Below are positions 1 through 5,225 of a stretch of 5,225 bases of DNA, piece by piece. The DNA is from an uncultured Centipeda sp. (GTDB lineage Bacteria > Bacillota > Negativicutes > Selenomonadales > Selenomonadaceae). A model generated the notes under the pieces. It had not been told where the DNA came from and did no database searches. It saw only the letters and a list, made by a program, of their open reading frames with translations. Each line of letters starts with the position of its first letter. Within the stretch, counting starts at the first letter, position 1. The stretch covers positions 1 to 5,225 of the forward strand of contig CALALM010000468.1 of the NCBI GenBank assembly GCA_937925565.1. Direction: 5' to 3'. The translations under genes were made by a program, and so were the position numbers.

Positions 1-135
1 AGCGGGCAAAAAAGATGCGCTAAGATGGCGGTGCTGAATTTATCAGTGCTTCCTATAATTCCCTAAAAGTTTAACGTGATCTTTGCGACAATTTAACTTG
101 CAATTTGCCTTGAAGTTTCGGCGAAATTTTCAGCC
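1..135. other. Non-coding leader, no supported gene
   Basis: I see no gene here. Plus frame 1 is open from the window edge to a TAA at 64-66, about 21 codons, which could be the tail of a gene lying to the left. It has no recognisable family signature, and the other two plus frames stop even earlier. The stretch is AT-rich towards the right, as expected for sequence upstream of the promoter at 136. A perfect TATAAT lies at 54-59 but lacks a convincing -35 partner. Confidence 0.4.
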
Positions 136-164
136 TTGACAATGTTTGTTGCAGTGCATACTAT
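136..164 (+). promoter_or_regulatory. Sigma70-type promoter for the Rpn-family gene
   Basis: A consensus -35 box TTGACA (136-141) is followed by exactly 17 nt and then TACTAT (159-164), a 4/6 match to the -10 consensus. An overlapping TATGAT at 162-167 is a 5/6 match but would need a 20-nt spacer. Transcription would start near 171, just ahead of the GAGGAGG ribosome binding site at 181-187. The TTG of the -35 box is also the first possible in-frame start of the downstream reading frame, which is why an ORF caller would begin there. The geometry is seen in the sequence; activity is inferred. Confidence 0.6.
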
Positions 165-180
165 GATAGTAGAACAAGAT

Positions 181-187
181 GAGGAGG
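181..187 (+). promoter_or_regulatory. Ribosome binding site deciding the Rpn start
   Basis: GAGGAGG is the only strong Shine-Dalgarno match near the 5' end of this reading frame. It lies 11 nt before the in-frame GTG at 199-201, slightly longer than the usual spacing. The alternative starts at TTG 136, ATG 142 and ATG 163 have no purine-rich site upstream, and they overlap the promoter. Confidence 0.55.
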
Positions 188-198
188 ATAGCGAGGCA

Positions 199-1026
199 GT
201 GAGAATTATCAAGAAGGACATTCCTGCGGAATATGGCGTACTGATTCAGAAATTTCGTCTGATTGACGATACGTTTTTCAACGTGTGTTTTGACAACTAT
301 ACTGAAGGAATGCAGCTTCTACTGCGTATCTTCTTTGGACGCGACGATCTCGTTGTGAAGCATGTCGTCACACAGCAGAGCGCGGACAATCTCTACGGTC
401 GCGGTGTGCGCTTTGACGTGTTGGCAGAAGACAGCGAGGGAAAGCTCTACGATTGCGAAGTCCAACGGGCGAATGAAGGAGCAGCTCCGCGTCGGGCACG
501 CTACAACAGCAGCATGATGGATTCACGGGAACTGGCACGAGGAGCAGAGTTCTCGGCACTTCCAGAGACATGGGTGATCTTCATCACGGAAAACGACATC
601 TATGGAGCAGGTTATCCACTTTATCATGTGGAGCGGATCGTCCAAGAACTTCAGCGACCATTTGATGATGGAGCACATATCCTTTACGTCAACGGATCGA
701 ACCGTGAAGATACGCCGCTTGGGCGGCTGATGCAGGATTTTTTCTGCGAGCGTCCGGAGCAGATGAATTATAAAGAGCTCGCTCAGAGAGTAGATTACTT
801 TAAGGCAGAAGCAGAGGGGGTAAATGCCATGTGTGAACTGATGGAGAAATTTGGAGAGAAGAAATTGGAAGAGGGGCGTATGGAGGGACTCCTTGAAGGA
901 AAGCGTAGGATGCTTGATATGGCGCGTTCTTTGATCTCCTTGAACGTACCTCTTGAGGTGATTGAGAAGTCGAGCGGCTTGAAGCGAACAGAAATTCTTG
1001 CGTTGCAAGATGCATCTGTCGAGTAG
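199..1026 (+). CDS. Rpn-family PD-(D/E)XK nuclease / putative transposase
   Basis: A 275-aa protein of the Rpn (recombination-promoting nuclease, 'PD-(D/E)XK nuclease family transposase') group. Known members, such as E. coli RpnA, are DNA endonucleases that raise RecA-independent recombination.

Numbering from GTG 199, the family's opening D-D-T-F-F-x-x-x-F block is at about residues 23-31. The catalytic core follows: R-F-D-V with Asp73, then Y-D-C-E-V-Q with Glu87 and Gln89, i.e. the D...ExQ form of PD-(D/E)XK. Next come a basic R-R-A-R-Y-N-S-S block (about 98-105), where many relatives have Tyr in place of the Asn, and a V-I-F-I-T-E-N-D strand (about 126-133). The C-terminal tail, rich in E-G-R/K, carries a helix-turn-helix-like S-G-L-K-R-T-E-I segment typical of the family. 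The catalytic residues are intact and the length is normal, so it appears functional.

The in-frame codons from 136 to 198 would add 21 residues but overlap the promoter, so GTG 199 is preferred. The gene converges on the GTPase cluster and shares a hairpin with it. Confidence 0.88.
   Translation: MRIIKKDIPAEYGVLIQKFRLIDDTFFNVCFDNYTEGMQLLLRIFFGRDDLVVKHVVTQQSADNLYGRGVRFDVLAEDSEGKLYDCEVQRANEGAAPRRARYNSSMMDSRELARGAEFSALPETWVIFITENDIYGAGYPLYHVERIVQELQRPFDDGAHILYVNGSNREDTPLGRLMQDFFCERPEQMNYKELAQRVDYFKAEAEGVNAMCELMEKFGEKKLEEGRMEGLLEGKRRMLDMARSLISLNVPLEVIEKSSGLKRTEILALQDASVE
829..1026 (+). CDS. Possible nested C-terminal Rpn small protein
   Basis: An in-frame ATG at 829 inside the Rpn gene is preceded by AGAGGGGG (813-820) with an 8-nt spacer, an almost ideal start context. 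It would give a 65-aa protein identical to the C-terminal tail of the nuclease, containing the E-G-R-M-E-G segment and the S-G-L-K-R-T-E-I helix-turn-helix-like end but no catalytic residues. In E. coli, rpn genes have been reported to encode internal short C-terminal products (RpnS) that counteract the full-length protein. A similar gene-within-gene arrangement is inferred here from the start signal alone. The purine run could simply reflect the Glu/Gly codons. Confidence 0.3.
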   Translation: MCELMEKFGEKKLEEGRMEGLLEGKRRMLDMARSLISLNVPLEVIEKSSGLKRTEILALQDASVE

Positions 1027-1085
1027 CGTTGATGCAGGAAAAATATCTCACAGAACCATTACAAACACAATATTATAATACAGCA

Positions 1086-1117
1086 ACAGCCCAGCCGTGA
1101 ACGTTCGGCTGGGCTGT
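1086..1117. terminator. Shared hairpin between convergent genes
   Basis: A perfect 12-bp inverted repeat, ACAGCCCAGCCG (1086-1097) and CGGCTGGGCTGT (1106-1117), flanks an 8-nt loop TGAACGTT. It lies 59 nt after the Rpn stop and 21 nt after the GTPase stop, the expected position for a bidirectional terminator. Neither side has a classic run of T. The minus-strand exit is AT-rich (it includes the palindrome TATTATAATA at 1071-1080), and the plus-strand exit is only TATATCGTT. Intrinsic termination may therefore be weak or better for the minus-strand cluster. Confidence 0.7.
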
Positions 1118-1138
1118 ATATCGTTGGGGAGAACGGCG

Positions 1139-3265
1139 TCACATGCGCTTCTCTAAATCCTCCAACACAGCTGCATACGCTTTTAGCCTCTTGATACTGC
1201 GCTCCTTGTCGGCACAGCTCTCTTGCAGTTTCTCGTACTCAGTGTTCATATTGCGGAGAAGGTCACTGCTGAAGTCATCTCGGATGGTGTCAAGGTGTGA
1301 TTTAAGACGTGGCACTTCCTCGCTAAATCGTGCGCTGATGTTGTCGAACAGCTGGCTGATGGCGTGTCCAAGCGCGGCTTGCAGGGCACTGCGATCAGAG
1401 GCATCGCGCACCTCTCCCGACCACTTGCCCGCGAGACTGCTCAGATAGCCGTCCACATTGATGTGAATGACAGGCAGCTCGATGTTGTTCAGAGAGCGTT
1501 CTGCAAGCAGACGGAAATAGGCGGGGTCATAGTCCTCTGCCCCTGCATCGAAATTGTCCACCACGAGACGCAGAAGCTGCTGTTTCAGCGATTTTAGCTC
1601 AATGCTGTCCGCAAACGCGCGTTCAATGGAGGAGCTGGCCTCAAGCCCGAAGTGGCGGATGTTTTCAAGCGCATCGTTGACATCCAAATAGGAGTAAGAG
1701 CGTGTATAGGAGGCATCAACCTCCTTGTAGGTTCCCCAACTGAATGGATTGTACCAGTGGGATGTGCTAACCCTGCGCGTTCGCTCTACAAATTCACTCC
1801 CTGTTTTCGTCGCAATCGTGCCGTACTCCCGACTGTCCTCCCGCAGGACACGCAGGAGGTCGATTTTTGCACGCTCCATCTTCGTTGTAATCGTTCCAAA
1901 ATACTCCGCGAGACGCGCCTCAATCTCGTGAATGCGTTGCTCCATACGGCGACGTTCCTGTTCGAGAGATGCGCCGTCCCCTGTGGTGAGCAGGTCGATA
2001 TGACGATTCGTCTCGGTCTGCTCGTTTTTGATAAAATTATGCAGGGCATCCTTGGAGCGGGGAACAAAGTCCACGATTTTCTGGAGCAGGGTTGCATCCT
2101 TCTCTGCGATGCACGATGTCAACTCGTTCTCAATTGGGCTTAGATCACCGAGTTCAGGAAGCTGCTGCTGAAAATCACCGTACTCGTTCAGATCGTTGGC
2201 GCGCTTTCGCTCGATTTCCGTATAGTCGGCAGGGCTTTTTTCGATCATGTTGTGGAGCAGGGACGAGAGGAAGAGAGGATCCTCACAGTTGCGGAAAATG
2301 GCGGCTCGTGTCGCATCGCCCGCCCCCGTGTGTCGTTCTGCTTCCTTACGGAAAATTTTCTTTGCGTGTTGGGCAAGCCGCTTCTTGGTATCACTTGCCG
2401 CCTCGGCAAGACTGTCGGCATCATAGATGGCATCCATCAGCCCGTCATCGAACCGGCTGACAAGCAGACAGAGACGTGCTACCCCCTTTGTCGGCAGCTG
2501 ATTTTGGAGCAGCTCGACATCACCCGCGTCAAGGAACTGAGAAGCGGGGCTGAGGAAGAAGACCACGTCGCAGCTTGCAAGGAAGTCACGCGTCCGCTGT
2601 GTGCGTGAGATAACAGGATCGTTCAGCCCCGGGGTGTCGACGATGGAGATGCCCTCAAGATCGGGATTGTTCTGATAGAGGGTCACGCATTTGACAAGGG
2701 GCGTGTAGTCTCCATCCGCGCCCGTATACTGATCGAGCGCATCGGCAAGTTCCTCCTCGGAGGAAAATGTGCGGCGGATTGTTCCCTCGGCGAGAATAGA
2801 GGAGACGGCGATGCCGCTGGTGCGCACTGCCTCGACCAGTTCCTTTGCCATGCGCACGGTGTCTGTACCTGCGCTCGAACGTGCCTCGTCCTCCATCTGC
2901 CGCCACTCGTCGGGGGTGTAGAACTCAACCTCGATGGCATTCCCCGGCGCATATTCGATCTTCGTAAGGCTTGCAGTCTTGGGCGTGAATGCCTGCGGGA
3001 GCACCTGCCGCCCACCAAAGATGACCGTGTTCAAAAAGGTGGATTTGCCCGCCTTGACACGTCCAACAACGGCGATATTCAACTTGCGGTCGGTGCGTGC
3101 AAAGTCCTGCCACTGCCGCCGCAGCTCATCAGCAAGAGCACGCACACCGTTCGCCGCTTCCTCTGAGTGGGGCACGAGTTCTGTGATGACGGAGGGATAG
3201 ACCTCACTGAGAAGGACGTTGATATGACGTTCCTGTTCCTTGACGGCACTGAATTCAATGGACAT
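1139..3265 (-). CDS. Dynamin-like large GTPase
   Basis: A 708-aa soluble dynamin-family GTPase. Such proteins hydrolyse GTP while self-assembling on membranes or scaffolds. Bacterial relatives include CrfC (YjdA) and LeoA; which subgroup this belongs to cannot be told by eye.

Motifs: G1/P-loop G-R-V-K-A-G-K-S at residues 68-75; G2 probably Thr97 in T-P-K-T-A-S-L-T; G3 D-T-P-G at 210-213. G4 is probably S-R-F-D at 270-273, a departure from the usual N/T-K-x-D. After the G domain (about 60-340) comes a long helical stalk. It has a strongly charged coiled-coil stretch at about 433-480, an aromatic insert W-Y-N-P-F-S-W at 504-510 followed by a Tyr-rich segment to about 526, and further helices to the end (about 636-706). 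No signal peptide or transmembrane segment is visible.

The ATG at 3265 has AGGAGG five nt upstream. It follows the 432-aa gene by 36 nt and is probably co-transcribed with it. The coding region is clearly more GC-rich than the region to its right. Confidence 0.9.
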   Translation of the reverse strand: MSIEFSAVKEQERHINVLLSEVYPSVITELVPHSEEAANGVRALADELRRQWQDFARTDRKLNIAVVGRVKAGKSTFLNTVIFGGRQVLPQAFTPKTASLTKIEYAPGNAIEVEFYTPDEWRQMEDEARSSAGTDTVRMAKELVEAVRTSGIAVSSILAEGTIRRTFSSEEELADALDQYTGADGDYTPLVKCVTLYQNNPDLEGISIVDTPGLNDPVISRTQRTRDFLASCDVVFFLSPASQFLDAGDVELLQNQLPTKGVARLCLLVSRFDDGLMDAIYDADSLAEAASDTKKRLAQHAKKIFRKEAERHTGAGDATRAAIFRNCEDPLFLSSLLHNMIEKSPADYTEIERKRANDLNEYGDFQQQLPELGDLSPIENELTSCIAEKDATLLQKIVDFVPRSKDALHNFIKNEQTETNRHIDLLTTGDGASLEQERRRMEQRIHEIEARLAEYFGTITTKMERAKIDLLRVLREDSREYGTIATKTGSEFVERTRRVSTSHWYNPFSWGTYKEVDASYTRSYSYLDVNDALENIRHFGLEASSSIERAFADSIELKSLKQQLLRLVVDNFDAGAEDYDPAYFRLLAERSLNNIELPVIHINVDGYLSSLAGKWSGEVRDASDRSALQAALGHAISQLFDNISARFSEEVPRLKSHLDTIRDDFSSDLLRNMNTEYEKLQESCADKERSIKRLKAYAAVLEDLEKRM

Positions 3266-3270
3266 AATGA

Positions 3271-3276
3271 CCTCCT
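3271..3276 (-). promoter_or_regulatory. Ribosome binding site of the GTPase gene
   Basis: Read on the minus strand, AGGAGG ends five nt before the ATG at 3265-3263. This is a consensus Shine-Dalgarno site that fixes the start. Just upstream, in the 36-nt gap, ATCGC and GCGAT (3287-3291 and 3295-3299) form a small 5-bp inverted repeat with a 3-nt loop. It is too short to be a confident regulatory element. Confidence 0.8.
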
Positions 3277-3301
3277 AAATAATTGGATCGCAGAGCGATT
3301 A

Positions 3302-4600
3302 TCACATTTGCTGTGTTTTTTCACCTGTACAGTTTTGAAAGGTGTTGTTCTTTTGCGTTGAGTTGCGTAGGAGAAGGATGGAAGATGTGGGAGCTTTTCT
3401 ACTTGACTGTCCCGATTCTAATGGTTTATACCATTTTACTATTTCAGAGAGTGCAGTTGCATTCTCTACGCTACAACACTCAAACAGACAATTTTGTAAG
3501 GCAGAATTGTTCGTTGCCTGAACGATTCCGGCAGCAGATGATGTGCCGCCATGCCTATTGCAATATGTGAATCGACATCCTGTCATTGTCGTCTGATCCA
3601 TTTGGAACAGACATTTTACATTAGCATCATCGCTAAAGCAATGTGTAAACTCTGTATTTGATACTTCGACATTGGACAGACGAATCACAGGAGATTTTGC
3701 ATCTGCCTTGCAGTCATTAAAAATACAATCCCTTATCGTACCCTTATTTATGGATATACAGCACACATGATAGATCCCCTTGAGTGTGCATCCGAGGAAG
3801 TCGACGTGTTTCTGATTGCTCTTGAATGTCATATTCTCGAAGTCACACATCACGAACGAAATGCGTTTTGCCTTCCATTCGTCGAGATTGATATGTGCGT
3901 CTTTTTTTGATATACCTGTCAGAATTAAATGTTTTGTATCCCTGTTGGGGGCACTGTCGAACTTGATGTTGATGTCATCTGTGATTTGATGGAAGTAGAG
4001 AGCACTTTCCTTTGCAAGTACGGATGTCTGTGCAATCAGATCAAAGTAGTGTTCAGTATCCTGTTCAACAATGCACTTTGCCGTCTGTATAATACGGGTA
4101 ATTTTTTTCTGGGACACATTCATCAGCGCAGCCAGTCCTGCAATATACTCAAGCAGAGAAGTGTCCTCTTCCTCGCGCAGGAGCGTGAGAATCATCGCGT
4201 CGAGCAGGAATGCGCGTGTAAGATTGTCGCGGCGAATGCACTCGATGCACTCAACCATCCGCGCATCTGTCATAGCGTGTGCGGCGGGCAGGAGGTCATG
4301 CACATCCTGTGCGTAGTCCGCGCCCTTTGCGATGCGGTAGAGGTGGAGCCACTGCGCTTCCTTTGCCTCGGCGGAGGTGAGGATAGTCATGAGGAGCAGA
4401 TAGTACAGCTCGGGCATGGAGCTGCGTGCGGCGGGATGCCCCGTATAGGGATGGTTCTCCGCATCACAGCGCAGACGGGCAAAGTCGAAGCTCTCTGCCG
4501 CCGCGCCCGCATTTCGGTGCGCATCGAGTTCACGGCTCACAGAGGCAAGCAGATCTGCTGCCTCCTGTAATTTGCTTTGAAGTTGGGCGATTGTTTCCAT
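3302..4600 (-). CDS. Helical / Cys-rich beta-helix-like GTPase partner candidate
   Basis: A 432-aa protein I do not recognise as a named family. Two halves are visible.

Residues 1-200 are helical: heptad-like Leu/Ala spacing at 1-25, then amphipathic helices. The L-L-D-A-M-I-L-T-L-L stretch (132-141) and its follow-on to about 175 vaguely recall TerB-type helical bundles. That resemblance is weak and unverified.

Residues about 247-424 are short repeats. The first part is pentapeptide-like (F-x-x-C-D-F, V-D-F-L-G-C). Then come units of roughly 24-30 residues, each a hydrophobic strand followed by a C-x-F-x-x-C-like turn: C-I-F-N-D-C at 292-297, E-F-T-H-C, C-R-F-T-Y-C at 342-347, C-L-F-E-C-C, and T-F-Q-N-C near the end. 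This suggests a right-handed beta-helix, probably an interaction surface.

No signal or membrane segment is seen, which is notable for so cysteine-rich a protein. The ATG at 4600 has a GAGAGG site 7 nt upstream. The GTPase gene starts 36 nt downstream, so a partnership is plausible by synteny only. Confidence 0.75.
   Translation of the reverse strand: METIAQLQSKLQEAADLLASVSRELDAHRNAGAAAESFDFARLRCDAENHPYTGHPAARSSMPELYYLLLMTILTSAEAKEAQWLHLYRIAKGADYAQDVHDLLPAAHAMTDARMVECIECIRRDNLTRAFLLDAMILTLLREEEDTSLLEYIAGLAALMNVSQKKITRIIQTAKCIVEQDTEHYFDLIAQTSVLAKESALYFHQITDDINIKFDSAPNRDTKHLILTGISKKDAHINLDEWKAKRISFVMCDFENMTFKSNQKHVDFLGCTLKGIYHVCCISINKGTIRDCIFNDCKADAKSPVIRLSNVEVSNTEFTHCFSDDANVKCLFQMDQTTMTGCRFTYCNRHGGTSSAAGIVQATNNSALQNCLFECCSVENATALSEIVKWYKPLESGQSSRKAPTSSILLLRNSTQKNNTFQNCTGEKTQQM
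3329..3862 (-). repeat. Cysteine/phenylalanine repeat domain of the 432-aa protein
   Basis: This part encodes residues 247-424. The conserved Phe of the F-x-x-C turn falls at residues 294, 318, 344, 373 and 421, spacings of 24, 26, 29 and 48. The long last gap contains a Lys/Pro/Ser-rich insert (about 390-405). The DNA here is visibly more AT-rich than the first half of the gene (about 37% GC in 3421-3480 against 63% in 4501-4560). Confidence 0.6.
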
Positions 4601-4607
4601 AATGCTT

Positions 4608-4613
4608 CCTCTC
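4608..4613 (-). promoter_or_regulatory. Ribosome binding site of the 432-aa gene
   Basis: On the minus strand GAGAGG, within GGAGAGGAAG, ends 7 nt before the ATG at 4600. It sits in the 21-nt gap after the stop of the 163-aa frame. That gap is too small for a separate promoter, so the gene is either co-transcribed with the frame upstream or driven from inside it. Confidence 0.65.
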
Positions 4614-4621
4614 CGTGTTGG

Positions 4622-5113
4622 TTATCGTTCGACGATTAGTTTATGACAAACACAATCTTGGAATTCATTGTTTTCCTGTGTTGAATGCTCTAAACTGAGG
4701 AGATAACCAGTACTACTACGTAGCAGTGTTTTGCAGGATAAGAAAAGATTGTCATGCACGTTTGACTGATTTTTTGCATCTATGAGTATACAAAAAGTAT
4801 AATATTCGTTCGGTTTGAATGTACAATTAGAGAAGGAGCAGTTATTGAGACTTGAATGCTCCAGCACACATATTGAAAATGCATCGCCAGGGCTAGGTAA
4901 ATCGGTCAACATGCAATCAATAAACTCCGAATGTGTTAAAGTGCTGTCTTGTAATTTAAGCATACAATTCGGTCTAAAAAAAAGCTTACTCAAAGATATT
5001 TTGCAATCCGAAAACTGACAATCCTGTATACAAATGTTCACACCCTCTATAAGCTCTTTTAATGCGGTAATCTGTGTGAAAATACAGTGTTCAACTACAC
5101 TACGACCTCGCAA
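4622..5113 (-). CDS. Cys-rich repeat protein, likely 5'-truncated paralogue of the 432-aa gene
   Basis: A 163-aa frame made almost entirely of the repeat seen in the C-terminal half of its downstream neighbour. Turns are C-I-F-T-Q-I (10-15), C-Q-F-S-D-C (32-37), S-E-F-I-D-C (62-67), C-S-F-S-N-C (92-97), N-L-F-L-S-C (122-127) and E-F-Q-D-C (150-154). The conserved Phe is spaced by 22, 30, 30, 30 and 27. The last unit [11 protein letters not shown] matches the neighbour's S-T-Q-K-N-N-T-F-Q-N-C at 8 of 11 positions.

The helical N-terminal half is missing. The only usable start is TTG 5113, with at best a weak AAGG site 6 nt upstream. Immediately upstream the DNA becomes a piece of an ABC ATPase gene in another frame. 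It is therefore probably the surviving 3' end of a duplicated gene; expression as a small repeat protein remains possible. The stop is 21 nt before the 432-aa start. The DNA is strongly AT-rich (about 32% GC in 4921-4980). Confidence 0.6.
4652..5086 (-). repeat. Repeat units in the 163-aa frame
   Basis: Six tandem protein repeats of about 30 residues, each a short hydrophobic strand, a polar turn and a C-x-F-x-x-C-like motif. The spacing is more regular than in the neighbouring gene. The repeats are visible at the protein level only; the DNA copies have diverged, which argues against a recent internal duplication. Confidence 0.6.
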
Positions 5114-5225
5114 ATACAGCCTTGTTGCGGATCGTAAAAACGCATCATTAATTTCAAAAGCGTACTTTTACCGCTACCGCTTGGGCCCATTATGCTACAC
5201 TTTCTGGAGCGGCGGCCGTGGTATA
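5095..5225 (-). pseudogene. ABC-exporter ATPase fragment, broken (runs off window)
   Basis: The minus-strand frame is open from the window edge to TAG at 5097-5095, about 42 codons, too short to be listed as a normal ORF. It contains a textbook Walker A motif G-P-S-G-S-G-K-S-T (5187-5161) followed by [14 protein letters not shown]. That matches the nucleotide-binding domain of ABC exporters (MsbA/LapB-like class), where R-F-Y-D-P-x-x-G normally leads into x-I-x-x-D-G. Here the similarity stops at G-C-I (about 5114) and the frame ends within eight codons.

The Q-loop, signature motif, Walker B and H-loop are all missing, so no working ATPase is encoded. The residues just before the Walker A also fit the family less well. 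The end of similarity coincides with the start of the Cys-rich repeat frame, which marks a junction. Confidence 0.75.

Noticed and set aside
54..59. Perfect TATAAT as a second promoter
   Set aside because: No recognisable -35 box at 16-18 nt upstream; in an AT-rich leader a lone -10 match is expected by chance.
523..1008. 161-codon minus-strand open frame opposite the Rpn gene
   Set aside because: The plus-strand frame carries the Rpn catalytic motifs; the opposite frame is an unpatterned shadow.
136..1026. Possible transposon, suggested by the family label 'putative transposase'
   Set aside because: No terminal inverted repeats or target-site duplications flank the gene, and Rpn proteins are not typical cut-and-paste elements. 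It is treated as a chromosomal nuclease gene.
1652..2143. 163-codon plus-strand open frame inside the GTPase gene
   Set aside because: It is antisense to the clearly conserved dynamin coding sequence and has no motif or good start site of its own.
3266..3301. Small inverted repeat in the gap before the GTPase gene as an attenuator
   Set aside because: Only a 5-bp stem with a 3-nt loop; too weak to support a regulatory call.
3929..4570. 213-codon open frame on the plus strand opposite the 432-aa gene
   Set aside because: It lies antisense to the GC-rich half of a better-supported gene, shows no domain signature and has an erratic Cys/His/Arg composition typical of a shadow frame.
5114..5167. 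Upstream extension of the 163-aa frame beyond TTG 5113
   Set aside because: The frame stays open back to a TAA at 5170-5168, but it has no ATG or GTG, and this DNA is explained by the ABC ATPase fragment in another frame.
1..5225. CRISPR arrays, tRNA or rRNA genes, IS elements
   Set aside because: No regularly spaced DNA repeats, no cloverleaf-like or rRNA-like stretch, and no IS transposase or terminal repeats were seen; the repeats present are at the protein level.

Overview
The window looks like an accessory region of a low-to-mid GC Gram-positive-type genome. The genes have strong AGGAGG-type ribosome binding sites, and there is a full-length Rpn-type PD-(D/E)XK gene of the kind abundant in Negativicutes such as Selenomonas. 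That taxon is a guess from style; no rRNA or marker gene is present.

Layout. From the left: a short non-coding leader; a good sigma70-type promoter (136-164); and a plus-strand Rpn-family nuclease gene that most likely starts at GTG 199, not at the longer in-frame TTG/ATG codons, which lie inside the promoter. A perfect 12-bp hairpin (1086-1117) separates it from a convergent minus-strand cluster. In transcription order that cluster reads: a broken piece of an ABC-exporter ATPase entering from the right edge; a 163-aa cysteine-rich repeat protein that looks like the C-terminal half of a paralogue; a 432-aa protein with a helical N-terminal half and a related cysteine-rich repeat C-terminal half; and a 708-aa dynamin-like GTPase. 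The gaps in the cluster are 21 and 36 nt, so the last three are probably one transcript.

How the genes may work together. The solid part is a two-gene module: a soluble dynamin-family GTPase preceded by a protein whose C-terminal half is a predicted parallel beta-helix-like stack of Cys/Phe repeats. The GTPase would be the self-assembling, membrane-acting mechanoenzyme and the 432-aa protein its adaptor or regulator; this is inferred from synteny only. The 163-aa reading frame repeats the beta-helix half without the helical half. It abuts an ABC ATPase fragment that stops being ABC-like just after the Walker A region, so this edge records a rearrangement, or possibly an assembly chimera. Base composition also changes within the 432-aa gene: the 5' half and the GTPase are GC-rich, while the repeat half and the 163-aa frame are AT-rich. 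This suggests that the repeat domain is the variable, exchanged part of the module.
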